From an uncultured Spirochaetaceae bacterium (GTDB lineage: Bacteria > Spirochaetota > Spirochaetia > Sphaerochaetales > Sphaerochaetaceae), in assembly GCA_944392735.1 (NCBI GenBank), contig CALXXR010000125.1, forward strand, positions 1 to 37,144: a stretch of DNA of 37,144 bases, written 5' to 3'. Below the pieces are notes generated by a model that did no database searches, was not told where the DNA came from, and was given only the letters and a program-made list of their open reading frames with translations. A program made the position numbers and the translations under genes. Every line of letters starts with the position of its first letter. Within the stretch, counting starts at the first letter, position 1. This document shows, piece after piece, positions 9,392 to 18,150 of the stretch.

Positions 9392-9423
9392 ATGATGGCG
9401 GATGCATATGCGTCCGCCATCAT
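9392..9423 (+). terminator. Intercistronic hairpin between mglB and mglA
   Basis: A stem of 11 perfect pairs (ATGATGGCGGA, 9392-9402, with 9413-9423) continues with three more pairs to an ATAT loop. No T-tract follows. The position after a binding-protein gene fits partial termination or 3'-end protection, which keeps binding protein in excess over ATPase and permease, as known for malE and other transporter operons. Confidence 0.6.
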
Positions 9424-9455
9424 CGGCATTTCGACGCACAGTTTGGAAGGACAAG

Positions 9456-10952
9456 ATGAGTGGGAAGACTGTACTTGAGATAAAGAATCTATCCAAGTCC
9501 TTTGCCAAGAACAGGGTCCTTGATGGCATTAACCTCACAGTGGAGGAAGGCACCGTATGTGGGCTCATGGGAGAGAACGGAGCCGGCAAATCCACTATGA
9601 TGAAATGCCTTTTCGGCATCTATGCAAAGGATGAAGGGCAGATTTCCCTCTTCGGCCATCCGATAGATTTCAAGAATCCAAAGGATGCGCTGGAGAATGG
9701 AGTGGCTATGGTGCACCAGGAGCTGCAGCAGTGCCTGGATCGCACGGTTATGGATAATCTGTTCCTCGGCCGCTACCCGACGAAGGGCGGGATAGTCGAT
9801 GAGGCGAGGATGCTCAGGGAGAGCAACAATCTCTTCGCCAGGCTGAAGATGAATGTGAACCCGAAGACGGTGATGAGGACGATGTCCGTCTCGCAGCGTC
9901 AGATGGTGGAGATAGCAAAGGCCGTCAGCTACGATGCCAAGCTCATCGTACTCGATGAGCCGACGAGCTCCCTCACCGAGAGAGAGGTGAAGAAGCTCTT
10001 CTCAATTGTCGACGACCTCAGGAAGCAGGGTATTTCCTTTGTATATATATCCCATAAGATGGATGAGATCTTCGAGATCTGCGATGATGTCGCCGTCCTC
10101 CGCGATGGCAAGATGATCTTCAAGAAGCGCATCTCGGATACGAACATGAACGATCTCATTGCGGCAATGGTTGGGCGCTCCCTCGACAAGCGCTTCCCCG
10201 ATGTGGACAACATGCCAGGCGAGGACTACCTCGTCGTCCAGGATCTTAGGACGAAGTACAATCCCGTGCTGCATGACATCTCATTCTCCGTGCGCCGAGG
10301 CGAGATATTCGGGCTGTATGGCCTTGTCGGAGCCGGCAGGAGCGAGCTTCTCGAGTCGATGTTCGGAATCAGGACCATCGCCAGCGGCGAGATCGCCGTC
10401 AATGGCAAGAAGATGAGGTTCCGCTCCTCGAAGGATGCCATGGAGCATTCCTTCGCGCTCGTCACGGAGGAGAGGAAGCTCAACGGCATGTTCGGCAAGG
10501 ATACCATCAAGTTCAACACCACGATCACGAACCTGGAGGCATACAAGAGCTTCCATCTCCTTGATAACAAGAAGATGTACGAGGCGACCAACAGGGAGAT
10601 CTCGGTGATGAACACGAAGTGCGTCTCGCCGGATGAGCTCATAACTGCGCTCTCCGGAGGAAACCAGCAGAAGGTCATCATCGGAAAGTGGATGGAGAGG
10701 GCTCCAGAGGTGTTCCTCATGGATGAGCCGACGCGAGGAATCGATGTCGGTGCGAAGTATGAGATCTATCAGCTGATCATCAGGATGGCCAAGGAAGGGA
10801 AGACGATCATCGTCGTCTCCTCCGAGATGCCCGAGATCCTCGGTATCACGAACAGGATAGCGGTGATGAGCAACCATCGCCTCGCTGGTATCGTCAATAC
10901 CAAGGAGACGAATCAGGAAGAGCTTCTCAGGCTCTCTGCCAAGTATCTGTAA
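9456..10952 (+). CDS. mglA: Galactose/glucose ABC transporter ATP-binding protein MglA
   Basis: A 498-residue cytoplasmic ATPase with two fused nucleotide-binding domains, as is typical for the sugar (CUT2) class. Domain 1 has Walker A GENGAGKST, a signature region TMSVSQRQMVEIAKA in place of a strict LSGGQ, and Walker B LIVLDEPTSSL. Domain 2 has the degenerate Walker A GLVGAGRSE, signature LSGGNQQKVIIGKW and Walker B VFLMDEPTRGID. This asymmetry is normal for MglA/RbsA. The ATG at 9456 is chosen because GGAAGG lies five bases upstream; the frame is open to 9402 but that extension overlaps the intercistronic hairpin. It stands between mglB and mglC and must energise the permease at 10964-12649. 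Confidence 0.94.
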   Translation: MSGKTVLEIKNLSKSFAKNRVLDGINLTVEEGTVCGLMGENGAGKSTMMKCLFGIYAKDEGQISLFGHPIDFKNPKDALENGVAMVHQELQQCLDRTVMDNLFLGRYPTKGGIVDEARMLRESNNLFARLKMNVNPKTVMRTMSVSQRQMVEIAKAVSYDAKLIVLDEPTSSLTEREVKKLFSIVDDLRKQGISFVYISHKMDEIFEICDDVAVLRDGKMIFKKRISDTNMNDLIAAMVGRSLDKRFPDVDNMPGEDYLVVQDLRTKYNPVLHDISFSVRRGEIFGLYGLVGAGRSELLESMFGIRTIASGEIAVNGKKMRFRSSKDAMEHSFALVTEERKLNGMFGKDTIKFNTTITNLEAYKSFHLLDNKKMYEATNREISVMNTKCVSPDELITALSGGNQQKVIIGKWMERAPEVFLMDEPTRGIDVGAKYEIYQLIIRMAKEGKTIIVVSSEMPEILGITNRIAVMSNHRLAGIVNTKETNQEELLRLSAKYL

Positions 10953-10963
10953 GGAGTGGGAAT

Positions 10964-12649
10964 ATGGCGGATAATCAGGACAAGGGGATCATCGCCCTTG
11001 AGGAGAATAAGAAGGTTCAGGAGTACTCCGAGAAGCTGCGCGAGCTCAGGGCAGATGGAGTCAAGAAGCTGAATGACTGCAGGATCGAGCTTGCCTCATT
11101 GAAGAAGAACAAGCTCATCGATGAGTCCGATAGGACAAAGCGCATCCAGGAGCTGAATGCCGAGATCGAGAAGGCTAAGGCCGTCGAGGCGCAGAACAGG
11201 GCTGAGGTCGCGGCCATATCCAAGGAGGCGGTGAAGTACGTCAACACCATCTCCAGGGACATCGAGGCGGCGGTCAATGCAAAGCAGGACAAGAGGATCG
11301 AAGGCGCCAAGGCCTTCTACGCCAAGGAAGTGGGCGAGATCAAGAGCTCCTATGAAGCAAGGGAGAACGAAATCAAGTCGCGCCTCTCTGGCGGCGATCC
11401 GCAGATGCTCAAGAGCGAGCTCGAGATCTGCCATTATGAGCTCAAGAGCGCTCTCTTCGATTCCAAGTCCAGATTCAAGGATCATGTGGATAGGGCAAAG
11501 GCCGCCAAGCATCAGGCCTTCGTCGACCATATCCAGAAGAACAGGGAGCTGAGGAACGGAAAGTCCGCATTCGGCGAGGACATGCAGATGAAGTGGAAGA
11601 GCTTCATCAGGAACTTCACGCCATCCTCGTTCTTCCTTGCGAATGGACTCTATATAGCGATCATCATCTTCTTCATCGTCTGCATCATAGCAGCTCCGCT
11701 GATGGGATCGGGCAACCTCCTTTCGCTTCCGAACATCCTCACGATCCTCGAGCAGGCCTCGACCAGGATGTTCTATGCCCTCGGCGTCGCAGGACTCATC
11801 CTCCTTGCAGGCACCGATCTCTCGATCGGAAGGATGGTCGCTCTCGGCTCGGTTACGACGGGCCTTATCCTCCATCCGGGCATGAACATCGTATCGCTCT
11901 TCGGATTCCCGACCTGGGACTTCTCCTCCCTTCCGATGGGCGTGAGGGTGCTCATGGCGCTTGGACTTGCGATCGTGCTCTGCGTCTTCTTCAGCGCTGT
12001 CGCCGGATTCTTCACGGCACGCTTCAAGATGCATCCGTTCATCTCCACGATGGCCAACCAGCTGATCATCTACGGAATGCTCTTCTATGGAACATCCGGA
12101 ACGCCTGTCGGATCGATCGACAGCAGCATCAGGAGCCTCATCGGAGGAAGGTGGACCATCGGAGTGCTCAACGGGCAGCTCATAACTTTCCCGAAGCTCA
12201 TCATCCCAGCGGTCATCGCTATCATCGTCGCATGGCTCATCTGGAACAAGACGACATTCGGAAAGAACATGTACGCGGTCGGCGGCAATGCCGAAGCGGC
12301 GGCTGTATCCGGAATCTCCGTATTCTGGGTCACGGTGGGCGTATTCATCATGGCGGGCGTCTTCTATGGCTGCGGATCGTTCCTCGAGGCCTTCAGGGCG
12401 AATGCCTCCGCCGGTACGGGACAGGGCTATGAGATGGATGCCATCGCGGCCTGCGTCGTCGGTGGAATCTCGTTCAATGGCGGTATAGGAAAGATAGGCG
12501 GCGCTGCGATAGGCGTTGTCATATTCACATCGCTCACATACTGCCTCACATTCCTTGGAATCGACACGAACCTCCAGTTCGTCTTCAAGGGATTCATCAT
12601 CCTTGCTGCCGTCTCGCTCGACAGCATCAAGTACCTGAAGAAGAAATGA
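10964..12649 (+). CDS. mglC: Galactose/glucose ABC transporter permease MglC with long N-terminal extension
   Basis: The C-terminal ~345 residues are a membrane permease of the MglC/RbsC family: a first membrane segment near residues 228-245, the conserved GTDLSIGRMVALGSV, KMHPFISTMANQ and the cytoplasmic EAA-like loop GNAEAAAVSGI, and FNGGIGKIGGA near the end. The E. coli protein has about 336 residues in all. Here it is preceded by about 205 hydrophilic, highly charged residues rich in Lys, Glu, Ala and Leu (for example KLRELRADGVKKL, RIQELNAEIEKAKAVE) that are predicted by eye to form coiled coils in the cytoplasm. The ATG at 10964 follows AAGGAG and lies 11 bases after mglA. There is no frameshift between the two parts. 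The role of the extension is unknown; sensing, clustering or regulation of the transporter are possibilities. Confidence 0.92.
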   Translation: MADNQDKGIIALEENKKVQEYSEKLRELRADGVKKLNDCRIELASLKKNKLIDESDRTKRIQELNAEIEKAKAVEAQNRAEVAAISKEAVKYVNTISRDIEAAVNAKQDKRIEGAKAFYAKEVGEIKSSYEARENEIKSRLSGGDPQMLKSELEICHYELKSALFDSKSRFKDHVDRAKAAKHQAFVDHIQKNRELRNGKSAFGEDMQMKWKSFIRNFTPSSFFLANGLYIAIIIFFIVCIIAAPLMGSGNLLSLPNILTILEQASTRMFYALGVAGLILLAGTDLSIGRMVALGSVTTGLILHPGMNIVSLFGFPTWDFSSLPMGVRVLMALGLAIVLCVFFSAVAGFFTARFKMHPFISTMANQLIIYGMLFYGTSGTPVGSIDSSIRSLIGGRWTIGVLNGQLITFPKLIIPAVIAIIVAWLIWNKTTFGKNMYAVGGNAEAAAVSGISVFWVTVGVFIMAGVFYGCGSFLEAFRANASAGTGQGYEMDAIAACVVGGISFNGGIGKIGGAAIGVVIFTSLTYCLTFLGIDTNLQFVFKGFIILAAVSLDSIKYLKKK

Positions 12650-12662
12650 TCTCTTCTTCCGC

Positions 12663-12697
12663 AAAGGAAAGCTGGGCCTCGGCTCAGCTTTTCCTTT
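12663..12697 (+). terminator. Long hairpin between mglC and the second binding-protein gene
   Basis: AAAGGAAAGCTG (12663-12674) pairs, with one bulge, with CAGCTTTTCCTTT (12685-12697). The T-rich 3' arm would also act as the U-tract. It may end most mglABC transcripts with some read-through into the gene at 12709, whose Shine-Dalgarno AAGGAA starts at the foot of the stem. Confidence 0.6.
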
Positions 12698-12708
12698 AAG
12701 GAACGGAA

Positions 12709-13698
12709 ATGCTCAGACTCCTCCTCGTCGCCATCATCTCGGTTTCCCTTCCGCTGTTCGCTTCCGGCTCTGTCGAGGAGCCGCGGATCGGCGTCGCCGT
12801 CTACGATTTCCAGGACTCCTACATCACCGAGGTCCGCAATGCCATCACCGCATGCAGCGAGGGCGGGATTCCCGTGACGATCGTCGATGCGGAGGGCAGG
12901 CAGCAGCGCCAGAACGAGCAGATAGAGCGCTTCATCGACGAAGGCTTCGATGCCATCATCGTGAACTCGGTGGACAGGACCGCTTCCGGCGTCCTCATCG
13001 AGAAGTGCAGGCAGAGCGGCGTTCCCCTCGTCTTCTTCAACAGAGAACCTGTGAAGGAGGATATGGCGAAGTGGGATAAGGTCTACTATGTAGGGGCTCG
13101 GGCAGAGGACTCGGGAAGGATGGCTGGGGATATCCTTGCGGATTACTGGCTCATGCATCCCGAGATGGACCGCAACGGCGATGGCGTGCTCCAGTTCGTC
13201 GTGATCAGGGGCGAGACCGGGCACCAGGACACGGAGCTTCGCACGGAGTACTTCATAGAGACCCTTCTTGATCACTCGATACCCCTTGAGAAGCTCCATG
13301 AGGACACCGGTCTATGGTCGCGCGAGAAGGGGTATGAGGTGATGAAGTCCTTCATCTCCCGCTCGGGCGATGCGATAGAGGCCGTCTTCGCCAACAACGA
13401 CGATATGGCGCTCGGTGCGATAGAGGCGCTCCAGGAGGCAGGATACTTCGGCAGCAGGGGGTATATGCCCGTCATCGGCATCGATGGCACTCCCACGGGC
13501 AGGGCAGCGCTGGAGAACGGCATGATGCTCGGCTCCGTCTTCAATGATGCGCAGAACCAGGGAAGGGCGGCGTATCTGCTGGCTGTCGAGCTTGCTGAGG
13601 GCAGGATCCCGACGTTGGATTCCATCGGCTATGAGATCGTCGATGGACGCTATGTCTGGATACCTTACCAGCCGCTGCCTGGACGGAATGCCGTATGA
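12709..13698 (+). CDS. Galactose/glucose-binding protein of ordinary topology
   Basis: A second periplasmic sugar-binding protein, 329 residues with a signal peptide (cleavage near LFAS). Unlike the product of 8159-9373 it has the standard GGBP order: RIGVAVYDFQDSY (sugar-contact positions 14-16), IIVNSVD, FFNREP (Asn91), calcium loop DRNGDGVLQF, GETGHQDTELR (His152, Asp154, Arg158), LWSREKG (Trp183), FANNDDMALG (Asn211), GIDGTPTG (Asp236) and SVFNDAQNQG (Asn256). All key ligand residues are present, with Tyr for Phe16. The best guess is a glucose or galactose receptor sharing MglA and MglC, or one that signals to the neighbouring kinase (inference). AAGGAA precedes the ATG. No separate promoter is evident, so expression may depend on read-through from mglC. 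Confidence 0.9.
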   Translation: MLRLLLVAIISVSLPLFASGSVEEPRIGVAVYDFQDSYITEVRNAITACSEGGIPVTIVDAEGRQQRQNEQIERFIDEGFDAIIVNSVDRTASGVLIEKCRQSGVPLVFFNREPVKEDMAKWDKVYYVGARAEDSGRMAGDILADYWLMHPEMDRNGDGVLQFVVIRGETGHQDTELRTEYFIETLLDHSIPLEKLHEDTGLWSREKGYEVMKSFISRSGDAIEAVFANNDDMALGAIEALQEAGYFGSRGYMPVIGIDGTPTGRAALENGMMLGSVFNDAQNQGRAAYLLAVELAEGRIPTLDSIGYEIVDGRYVWIPYQPLPGRNAV

Positions 13699-13703
13699 TC
13701 GAC

Positions 13704-13726
13704 CCGGCGGAGGGGTGTTCCGCCGG
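13704..13726. terminator. Hairpin between convergent genes
   Basis: CCGGCGGA (13704-13711) pairs perfectly with TCCGCCGG (13719-13726) around a seven-base loop. It lies just after the stop of the second binding-protein gene and before the end of the histidine kinase gene on the other strand. There is no T-tract on either strand. Confidence 0.5.
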
Positions 13727-13782
13727 ATCCGATGGCAAAGGGAATGCCCTCATTCCATATACGCCGCAGATAGGCTCTTCTG

Positions 13783-15540
13783 TCAGGATTTCATCACGAC
13801 TGGCTGTATAGGTGGCAGGTGCGGTATCGTGATCTCCACGGTGGTGCCCTCGTCCGGCTCGGAGGCTATCGAGAGACCATACCTCTCGCCATACGACAGC
13901 TTTATCCTCTCGTCTATGTTGATGATGCCGATGCCATTCCCATCCGTGATGTGCTTGCGCTCGCTGCTCTTGTCCAGGAGCGTCGAGAGCACGTCAGGCG
14001 TCATCCCGACCCCATTGTCCGAGACTGCGATCACGATCGTTCCGTCCTCTCCCTCCCTGGCTGATATCCTGATGAGACCTTCATCCTGCAGGTACTTGAT
14101 CCCATGGTAGATGGAGTTCTCGACTATGGGCTGGATGATGAGCTTGATCGTCGGCGCGTTCTCCAGCTCCTTGGGCAGGTCGATCTCGAAGCGGAACTTG
14201 TCCTTGTACCGCATCGACTGGATGTCGAGATAGCTCTCGACATGGGCAAGCTCCTCCTTGAGCGTGATCGTATCATGGCCCTTCGCTATCGAGATCCTGA
14301 AGAGGCTTGCAAGCGCAGTGACCATCTTCACGACACCCTGGCTGTTCCCTGTCTCCGCCATCCAGACGACGCTGTCGAGCGTGTTGTATAGGAAGTGCGG
14401 GTTGATCTTCGCCTGAAGCGCATCCAGCTCCCTCTGGCGCTTCACCGCCTCGGTCTTGCGCACCTCCTCCATAAGATCCTCGATGCGGCGTATCATGATC
14501 TGGAACGATTGCGATAGCGATGCAACCTCCGCCGATCCACCGCTTGTCTCTGTGATGGAGAAGTCGCCGTCCTGCACCTTCCTCATGTCCATCTCAAGCT
14601 TTCGAAGCGGCTTCGTGATCCTCTTGGATATCGAGTTGGAGAGCAGCGTCGCGGCGACGACGGATGCCACGAGGATGAGAGCAAGCGTGATGCGGAAGGG
14701 CTTGAGCGGCTCTAGGAGCTCATCCATGAATGCCACTCCAACGATCCTCCAGCGCGTCTGCTCCACCGTCTGTATGATCGTAAGCCTATCCCTGCCCTCG
14801 AATGAGGAGAAGTATGAGCCGTAGATATGCTCCGCGACGCTCCCGAGATCCTCCTCCAGCGTTCCCTCTGACAGCTGCAGCTCCTTTGGATGATAGACGA
14901 TGTCCCCATCGTTGGAGATGATGTAGATGTAGCCTGTGCGCGAGAGGTGAACGCTCTCCGACAGCTCCGCGATGGCATTGAAGTTGAGCTCTATCAGGAG
15001 GATGGCGGGGGAGGCGGCCCTGTTTATGTCGCCGTAGCTGATGATGGTGGAGTAGGAGATGACGAAGTCCTCGGATTCGAGGCTGCGGTGCGGGCCGGTG
15101 AAGAAGATGTCGCCCTCTCCGTCCTTTGCTCTCCTGAACCATTGCGATGAGGCGATGTCCTCAGGATCGGCATCCGGCAGGGGGCTGGTGGAGATGATGG
15201 TGCGCCCATCCATGTCGAAGGCTGCTATGCCCACGAGGTCGTCGCGCGAATTGATCAGCGCCTCGAGCCTCATCTTGATCTCGTCGGCAGCGAGGTTCGA
15301 TGTCGTCCTTGCCAGCTCCCTGGCGTAGTCCGAGACGTCGATGATATCCGAGATGTAGGTGCTGAGGTTGTTGTTGACCTGCGTCACGATCTCCGATGTC
15401 GACTCCATCGCGTTCGATTCGATGGCGCCGGAGACGAAGATGGATAGCAGCGCTCCGACGATGAGGATGAAGACGGATATGAGCGAGGCCATCGAGGCGG
15501 CCATCAGCGTTCTGATCGATACCTCTCCGCTTCTCTTCAT
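13783..15540 (-). CDS. Sensor histidine kinase, LytS/YesM type
   Basis: A 585-residue membrane sensor. A first membrane segment lies near residues 12-40, followed by a large extracytoplasmic sensor region of Cache type (GIAAFDMDGRTIIST, GYIYIISNDGDIVYHP). A second membrane segment (ALILVASVVAATLL) leads into a HAMP linker, then the His_kinase motif INPHFLYNTLDSV with the phosphorylated His near residue 382, and an ATPase domain with PIVENSIYHGIK, SDNGVGM and NGIGIINIDERI. It autophosphorylates and hands the phosphate to its partner regulator. The gene overlaps the response regulator gene by four bases (15537-15540), so the pair is co-translated. It converges on the sugar transporter, which suggests sugar sensing (inference). 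Confidence 0.93.
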   Translation of the reverse strand: MKRSGEVSIRTLMAASMASLISVFILIVGALLSIFVSGAIESNAMESTSEIVTQVNNNLSTYISDIIDVSDYARELARTTSNLAADEIKMRLEALINSRDDLVGIAAFDMDGRTIISTSPLPDADPEDIASSQWFRRAKDGEGDIFFTGPHRSLESEDFVISYSTIISYGDINRAASPAILLIELNFNAIAELSESVHLSRTGYIYIISNDGDIVYHPKELQLSEGTLEEDLGSVAEHIYGSYFSSFEGRDRLTIIQTVEQTRWRIVGVAFMDELLEPLKPFRITLALILVASVVAATLLSNSISKRITKPLRKLEMDMRKVQDGDFSITETSGGSAEVASLSQSFQIMIRRIEDLMEEVRKTEAVKRQRELDALQAKINPHFLYNTLDSVVWMAETGNSQGVVKMVTALASLFRISIAKGHDTITLKEELAHVESYLDIQSMRYKDKFRFEIDLPKELENAPTIKLIIQPIVENSIYHGIKYLQDEGLIRISAREGEDGTIVIAVSDNGVGMTPDVLSTLLDKSSERKHITDGNGIGIINIDERIKLSYGERYGLSIASEPDEGTTVEITIPHLPPIQPVVMKS

Positions 15541-17114
15541 CTGTGGCTGGCCCTGTACTGCGACGGCGAGACGCCGATGTTCTTCTTGAAGATGAAGGAG
15601 AAGTAGTTCGGCTCGGAGAATCCCGTCATCTCCGCTATCTCATACGTCTTCGCATCGGAGCTTTTCAGCAGCTCCTTCGCCTTCTCGAGCCTCACGTTCG
15701 TCAGATACTGCACGAATGAGGCTCCCGTCTCCTTCTTGAATGTCGTGGAGAAGTATGCTGGCGATACGGATATCTCATCGGTCAGCTGCTCCAATCCGAA
15801 CACCGGATCGCCGTAGCGCTCCCTGATGATCTTCTTCGCGTTCTCCACGAACTGGATGTGGGAGTTCTCCCTGACGCCGGAGGCCATCTCGTTCGCCCGC
15901 TTCGCAAGCTTCGTCATCAGGCTCTCGGAGCGCGAGAGGCTGTTGGCATGGGAGAGGGCCAGGAAGAGGTCCTCATCGCCGAGGAGCGTCGCCACGTTCC
16001 TTCCGTATGATGAGCATATCTCGGAGATGATGGAGAGGATGTTGATGACCGTGTTCTGCACGTTCGGCGTCTCGGCGATGCCCTGGAAGAAGGCATGTAT
16101 CGCCTTCTCCGTATCCTCGCTGTTGCCGAACTTTATCGCAAGGACGAGCTCGCTGCGGAGCTCTCCGGCGGCATCGATATGGTCGTTCTCGATCGTCTCC
16201 ACGTCCCCGATGCTGATGATGTGCTGCTCTGGGTATATCTGCGTGTAGTTCAGAGCCTCCAATGCACTGCGGTATGACTCGGGAAGCGCGGTGGACTCAT
16301 GCACGATCTCCCCGATTCCCATGTTGAAGGACCTAGAGAAGTAGTGGATGATCCTCGACTGCAGCAGCGATAGCGAGCGGTAGACCTGCTTGGCGAAGAG
16401 CGGTGAGAAGCTGTCCTGCATGTCCGATGAGAAGATCATCACGATCTGGTTCTCGTACTGGAAGGGGATGATGCTCCTGTCCTCCTTCGTCGCCTCGTCG
16501 ATGATCTCCTCGACAGCCACCGTGGAAAGGGGCTGGGAAGGGGCATCTATGACGCTCACTGCGAACATCCTGCCCTCCAGGGGAACGCCGTATTCCTCAG
16601 CCCTGGCGGCGATGGCTGCGGCATCCTGGCGCCTGGTGGGTGCTATGAGCGAGACGAGGAACTTCTCCTTGTACACCTCGATGGCCTCGCGGTAGAACGC
16701 ATCGAGCTTCTCCTTGTCGGAGACCTTCGCCCTGTCCTCATCCAGCCGTGCCCTTGAACGCTTCAGTACGTCCCTCATCGAGGCGACGCTGACGGGCTTG
16801 AGCACGTATTCTGCGACATCGAGCCTCATCGCCGTCTGCGCGAAGGTGAATTCATCGTAGCCTGAGAGGATGATGACCTCTACCGAGGAGGAGCGGCTTC
16901 TTCGCACTTCCTCGATGAATCCTATGCCATCGAGATACGGCATCCTGATATCCGTGATGATGACATCAGGCATCGTCTCCTCTACGAAGTCGAGGGCTTC
17001 CATGCCGTTCGAGGCTTCGCCGATGACCTCGAAGCCGTATTCCGACCAAGGGGTCAGGTCCCTGATCGATCTCCTTACCTCATCCTCATCGTCTACAAGC
17101 AGGATCGTGTACAT
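15537..17114 (-). CDS. Response regulator with AraC-type DNA-binding domain (YesN type)
   Basis: A 525-residue cytoplasmic transcription regulator. The N-terminal receiver domain has the acidic pair DDED near residue 8, the phospho-acceptor Asp near residue 55 in VIITDIRMPYLDG and the conserved Lys in VLKPVS. A long middle section is typical of YesN-like regulators. The last ~100 residues hold two AraC helix-turn-helix motifs (LEQLTDEISVSPAYFSTTFK and YEIAEMTGFSEPNYFSFIFK). Its start overlaps the stop of the WYL gene by one base (TGATG) and its end overlaps the kinase gene by four bases. Such pairs commonly activate nearby sugar-transporter genes; control of the mgl locus is a reasonable guess. 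Confidence 0.93.
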   Translation of the reverse strand: MYTILLVDDEDEVRRSIRDLTPWSEYGFEVIGEASNGMEALDFVEETMPDVIITDIRMPYLDGIGFIEEVRRSRSSSVEVIILSGYDEFTFAQTAMRLDVAEYVLKPVSVASMRDVLKRSRARLDEDRAKVSDKEKLDAFYREAIEVYKEKFLVSLIAPTRRQDAAAIAARAEEYGVPLEGRMFAVSVIDAPSQPLSTVAVEEIIDEATKEDRSIIPFQYENQIVMIFSSDMQDSFSPLFAKQVYRSLSLLQSRIIHYFSRSFNMGIGEIVHESTALPESYRSALEALNYTQIYPEQHIISIGDVETIENDHIDAAGELRSELVLAIKFGNSEDTEKAIHAFFQGIAETPNVQNTVINILSIISEICSSYGRNVATLLGDEDLFLALSHANSLSRSESLMTKLAKRANEMASGVRENSHIQFVENAKKIIRERYGDPVFGLEQLTDEISVSPAYFSTTFKKETGASFVQYLTNVRLEKAKELLKSSDAKTYEIAEMTGFSEPNYFSFIFKKNIGVSPSQYRASHR

Positions 17115-18079
17115 CAGCGGTACATCCTGAGTATGCTCTCCAGAAGGGAGACGAGGTTCTTCCTGACGTTCTCCGGCTCAAGCACGCACACGGCGGTGCC
17201 GCTCTGTATGATGCGCAGCATGAGCTCTATCGAGTTCTCGGCCCGCATCGTGCAGATCCAGCCCCCATCCTGGCACTTCTCTAGGACAGGCTTGTCATGC
17301 ACAAGCGTCGAGAAGGAGTTCATGGCGCTCTTCTCGCGCAGCTTCAGCTTGAGCGGAATCATGTCGATGGCATCGTACTTCTCGCTCTCGCTGTGCGAGA
17401 ACGGCTTGAGGTTGTCCGGGATCGTATAGGTCTCATCGAGCATGCGCGCCTCGGTTATCGAGGCGATGTCCAGCGTGATGATGTCCTTGGTGTGCCTGAG
17501 GCGACCAGTGACGGTGATGGGCTTGCGGCCTTCGCCCTCATCCTTGTAGCCGATGAAGTAGGGGGCTATCTCGATCTCCTCCCTCTCCGGCACGGATGTG
17601 GAGATGCGCGCGATCCTGCCGGATACCCAGCAGTCTATGAGCACTTCGAGTATTGCATTGTAATGCCCGGTTATGTTCCTGTTGCTCTGGATGGTCCTGT
17701 CGATCCTCTCTGCAAGCGAGAGGGCGTTCTCGCTGATCTTCGGCGCATACGAGCGCATGTTCATCGCCAGCTTCCGCAGTCCGGAGGCAAGATGGGGATT
17801 GGCGAATTCCGCCGTGGAGGCGAGCACCTCCGCGCCCATGTTGAAGGCAAGGCTCTCGTAGACGGAGAGCTCCATCGGAGAGGAGTCCTCATCGTTCTCC
17901 TTCAGCTTTATGAGGTTGTTCTCCTCGTATATCACGATATGCTGCGCAAGGTCATCCACATAGCGCGAGATGGTGGAGCGATGGACGCCCATGCGTCTTG
18001 CGATCTCAGCGCGCCTGAGTCCCTCCGGATGCGACCTCAGAAGCAGCTCGAGCTGAGCGATGCGTTCCCCTTTCATCAT
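17114..18079 (-). CDS. WYL-type transcription regulator with N-terminal helix-turn-helix
   Basis: A 321-residue protein. Residues 1-60 form a DeoR-like winged helix (LLLRSHPEGLRRAEIARRMG, HRSTISRYVDDL). The middle and C-terminal parts have the layout of WYL-domain regulators: a region equivalent to the WYL core (ISTSVPEREEIEIAPYFIGY), followed by RLRHTKDIITLDIASITEAR and a C-terminal WCX-like section. WYL domains bind small effectors or nucleic acid. The start is set at 18079, where two ATG codons follow GGAGGAGG; the upstream Met at 18103 has no such signal. It is the first gene of a WYL-regulator/kinase operon and may control that operon or the mgl genes. Confidence 0.8.
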   Translation of the reverse strand: MMKGERIAQLELLLRSHPEGLRRAEIARRMGVHRSTISRYVDDLAQHIVIYEENNLIKLKENDEDSSPMELSVYESLAFNMGAEVLASTAEFANPHLASGLRKLAMNMRSYAPKISENALSLAERIDRTIQSNRNITGHYNAILEVLIDCWVSGRIARISTSVPEREEIEIAPYFIGYKDEGEGRKPITVTGRLRHTKDIITLDIASITEARMLDETYTIPDNLKPFSHSESEKYDAIDMIPLKLKLREKSAMNSFSTLVHDKPVLEKCQDGGWICTMRAENSIELMLRIIQSGTAVCVLEPENVRKNLVSLLESILRMYR

Positions 18080-18093
18080 TGCCTCCTCCTTCC

Positions 18094-18099
18094 ATTGTA
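18094..18099 (-). promoter_or_regulatory. Extended -10 promoter of the WYL/two-component operon
   Basis: On the minus strand TACAAT, preceded by TATGC (TGn extended -10), lies 14 bases before the ATG at 18079, with the Shine-Dalgarno GGAGGAGG in between. No clear -35 box is seen. Confidence 0.4.
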
Positions 18100-18138
18100 G
18101 CATATGGAAAGGAGATGTTGCGTATCTGTTGCATGTGC

Positions 18139-18144
18139 TATCCT
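18139..18144 (+). promoter_or_regulatory. Extended -10 box before the slyX-like gene
   Basis: TGC-TATCCT ends six bases before the ATG at 18151. A weak -35 candidate TTGCGT (18118-18123) is 15 bases upstream. There is no Shine-Dalgarno sequence, so the transcript is probably leaderless. Confidence 0.4.
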
Positions 18145-18150
18145 GTTGCC

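Noticed and set aside
11096-12664. 522-codon open frame antisense to mglC
   Set aside because: Same kind of shadow; charged low-complexity product, no ribosome-binding site.
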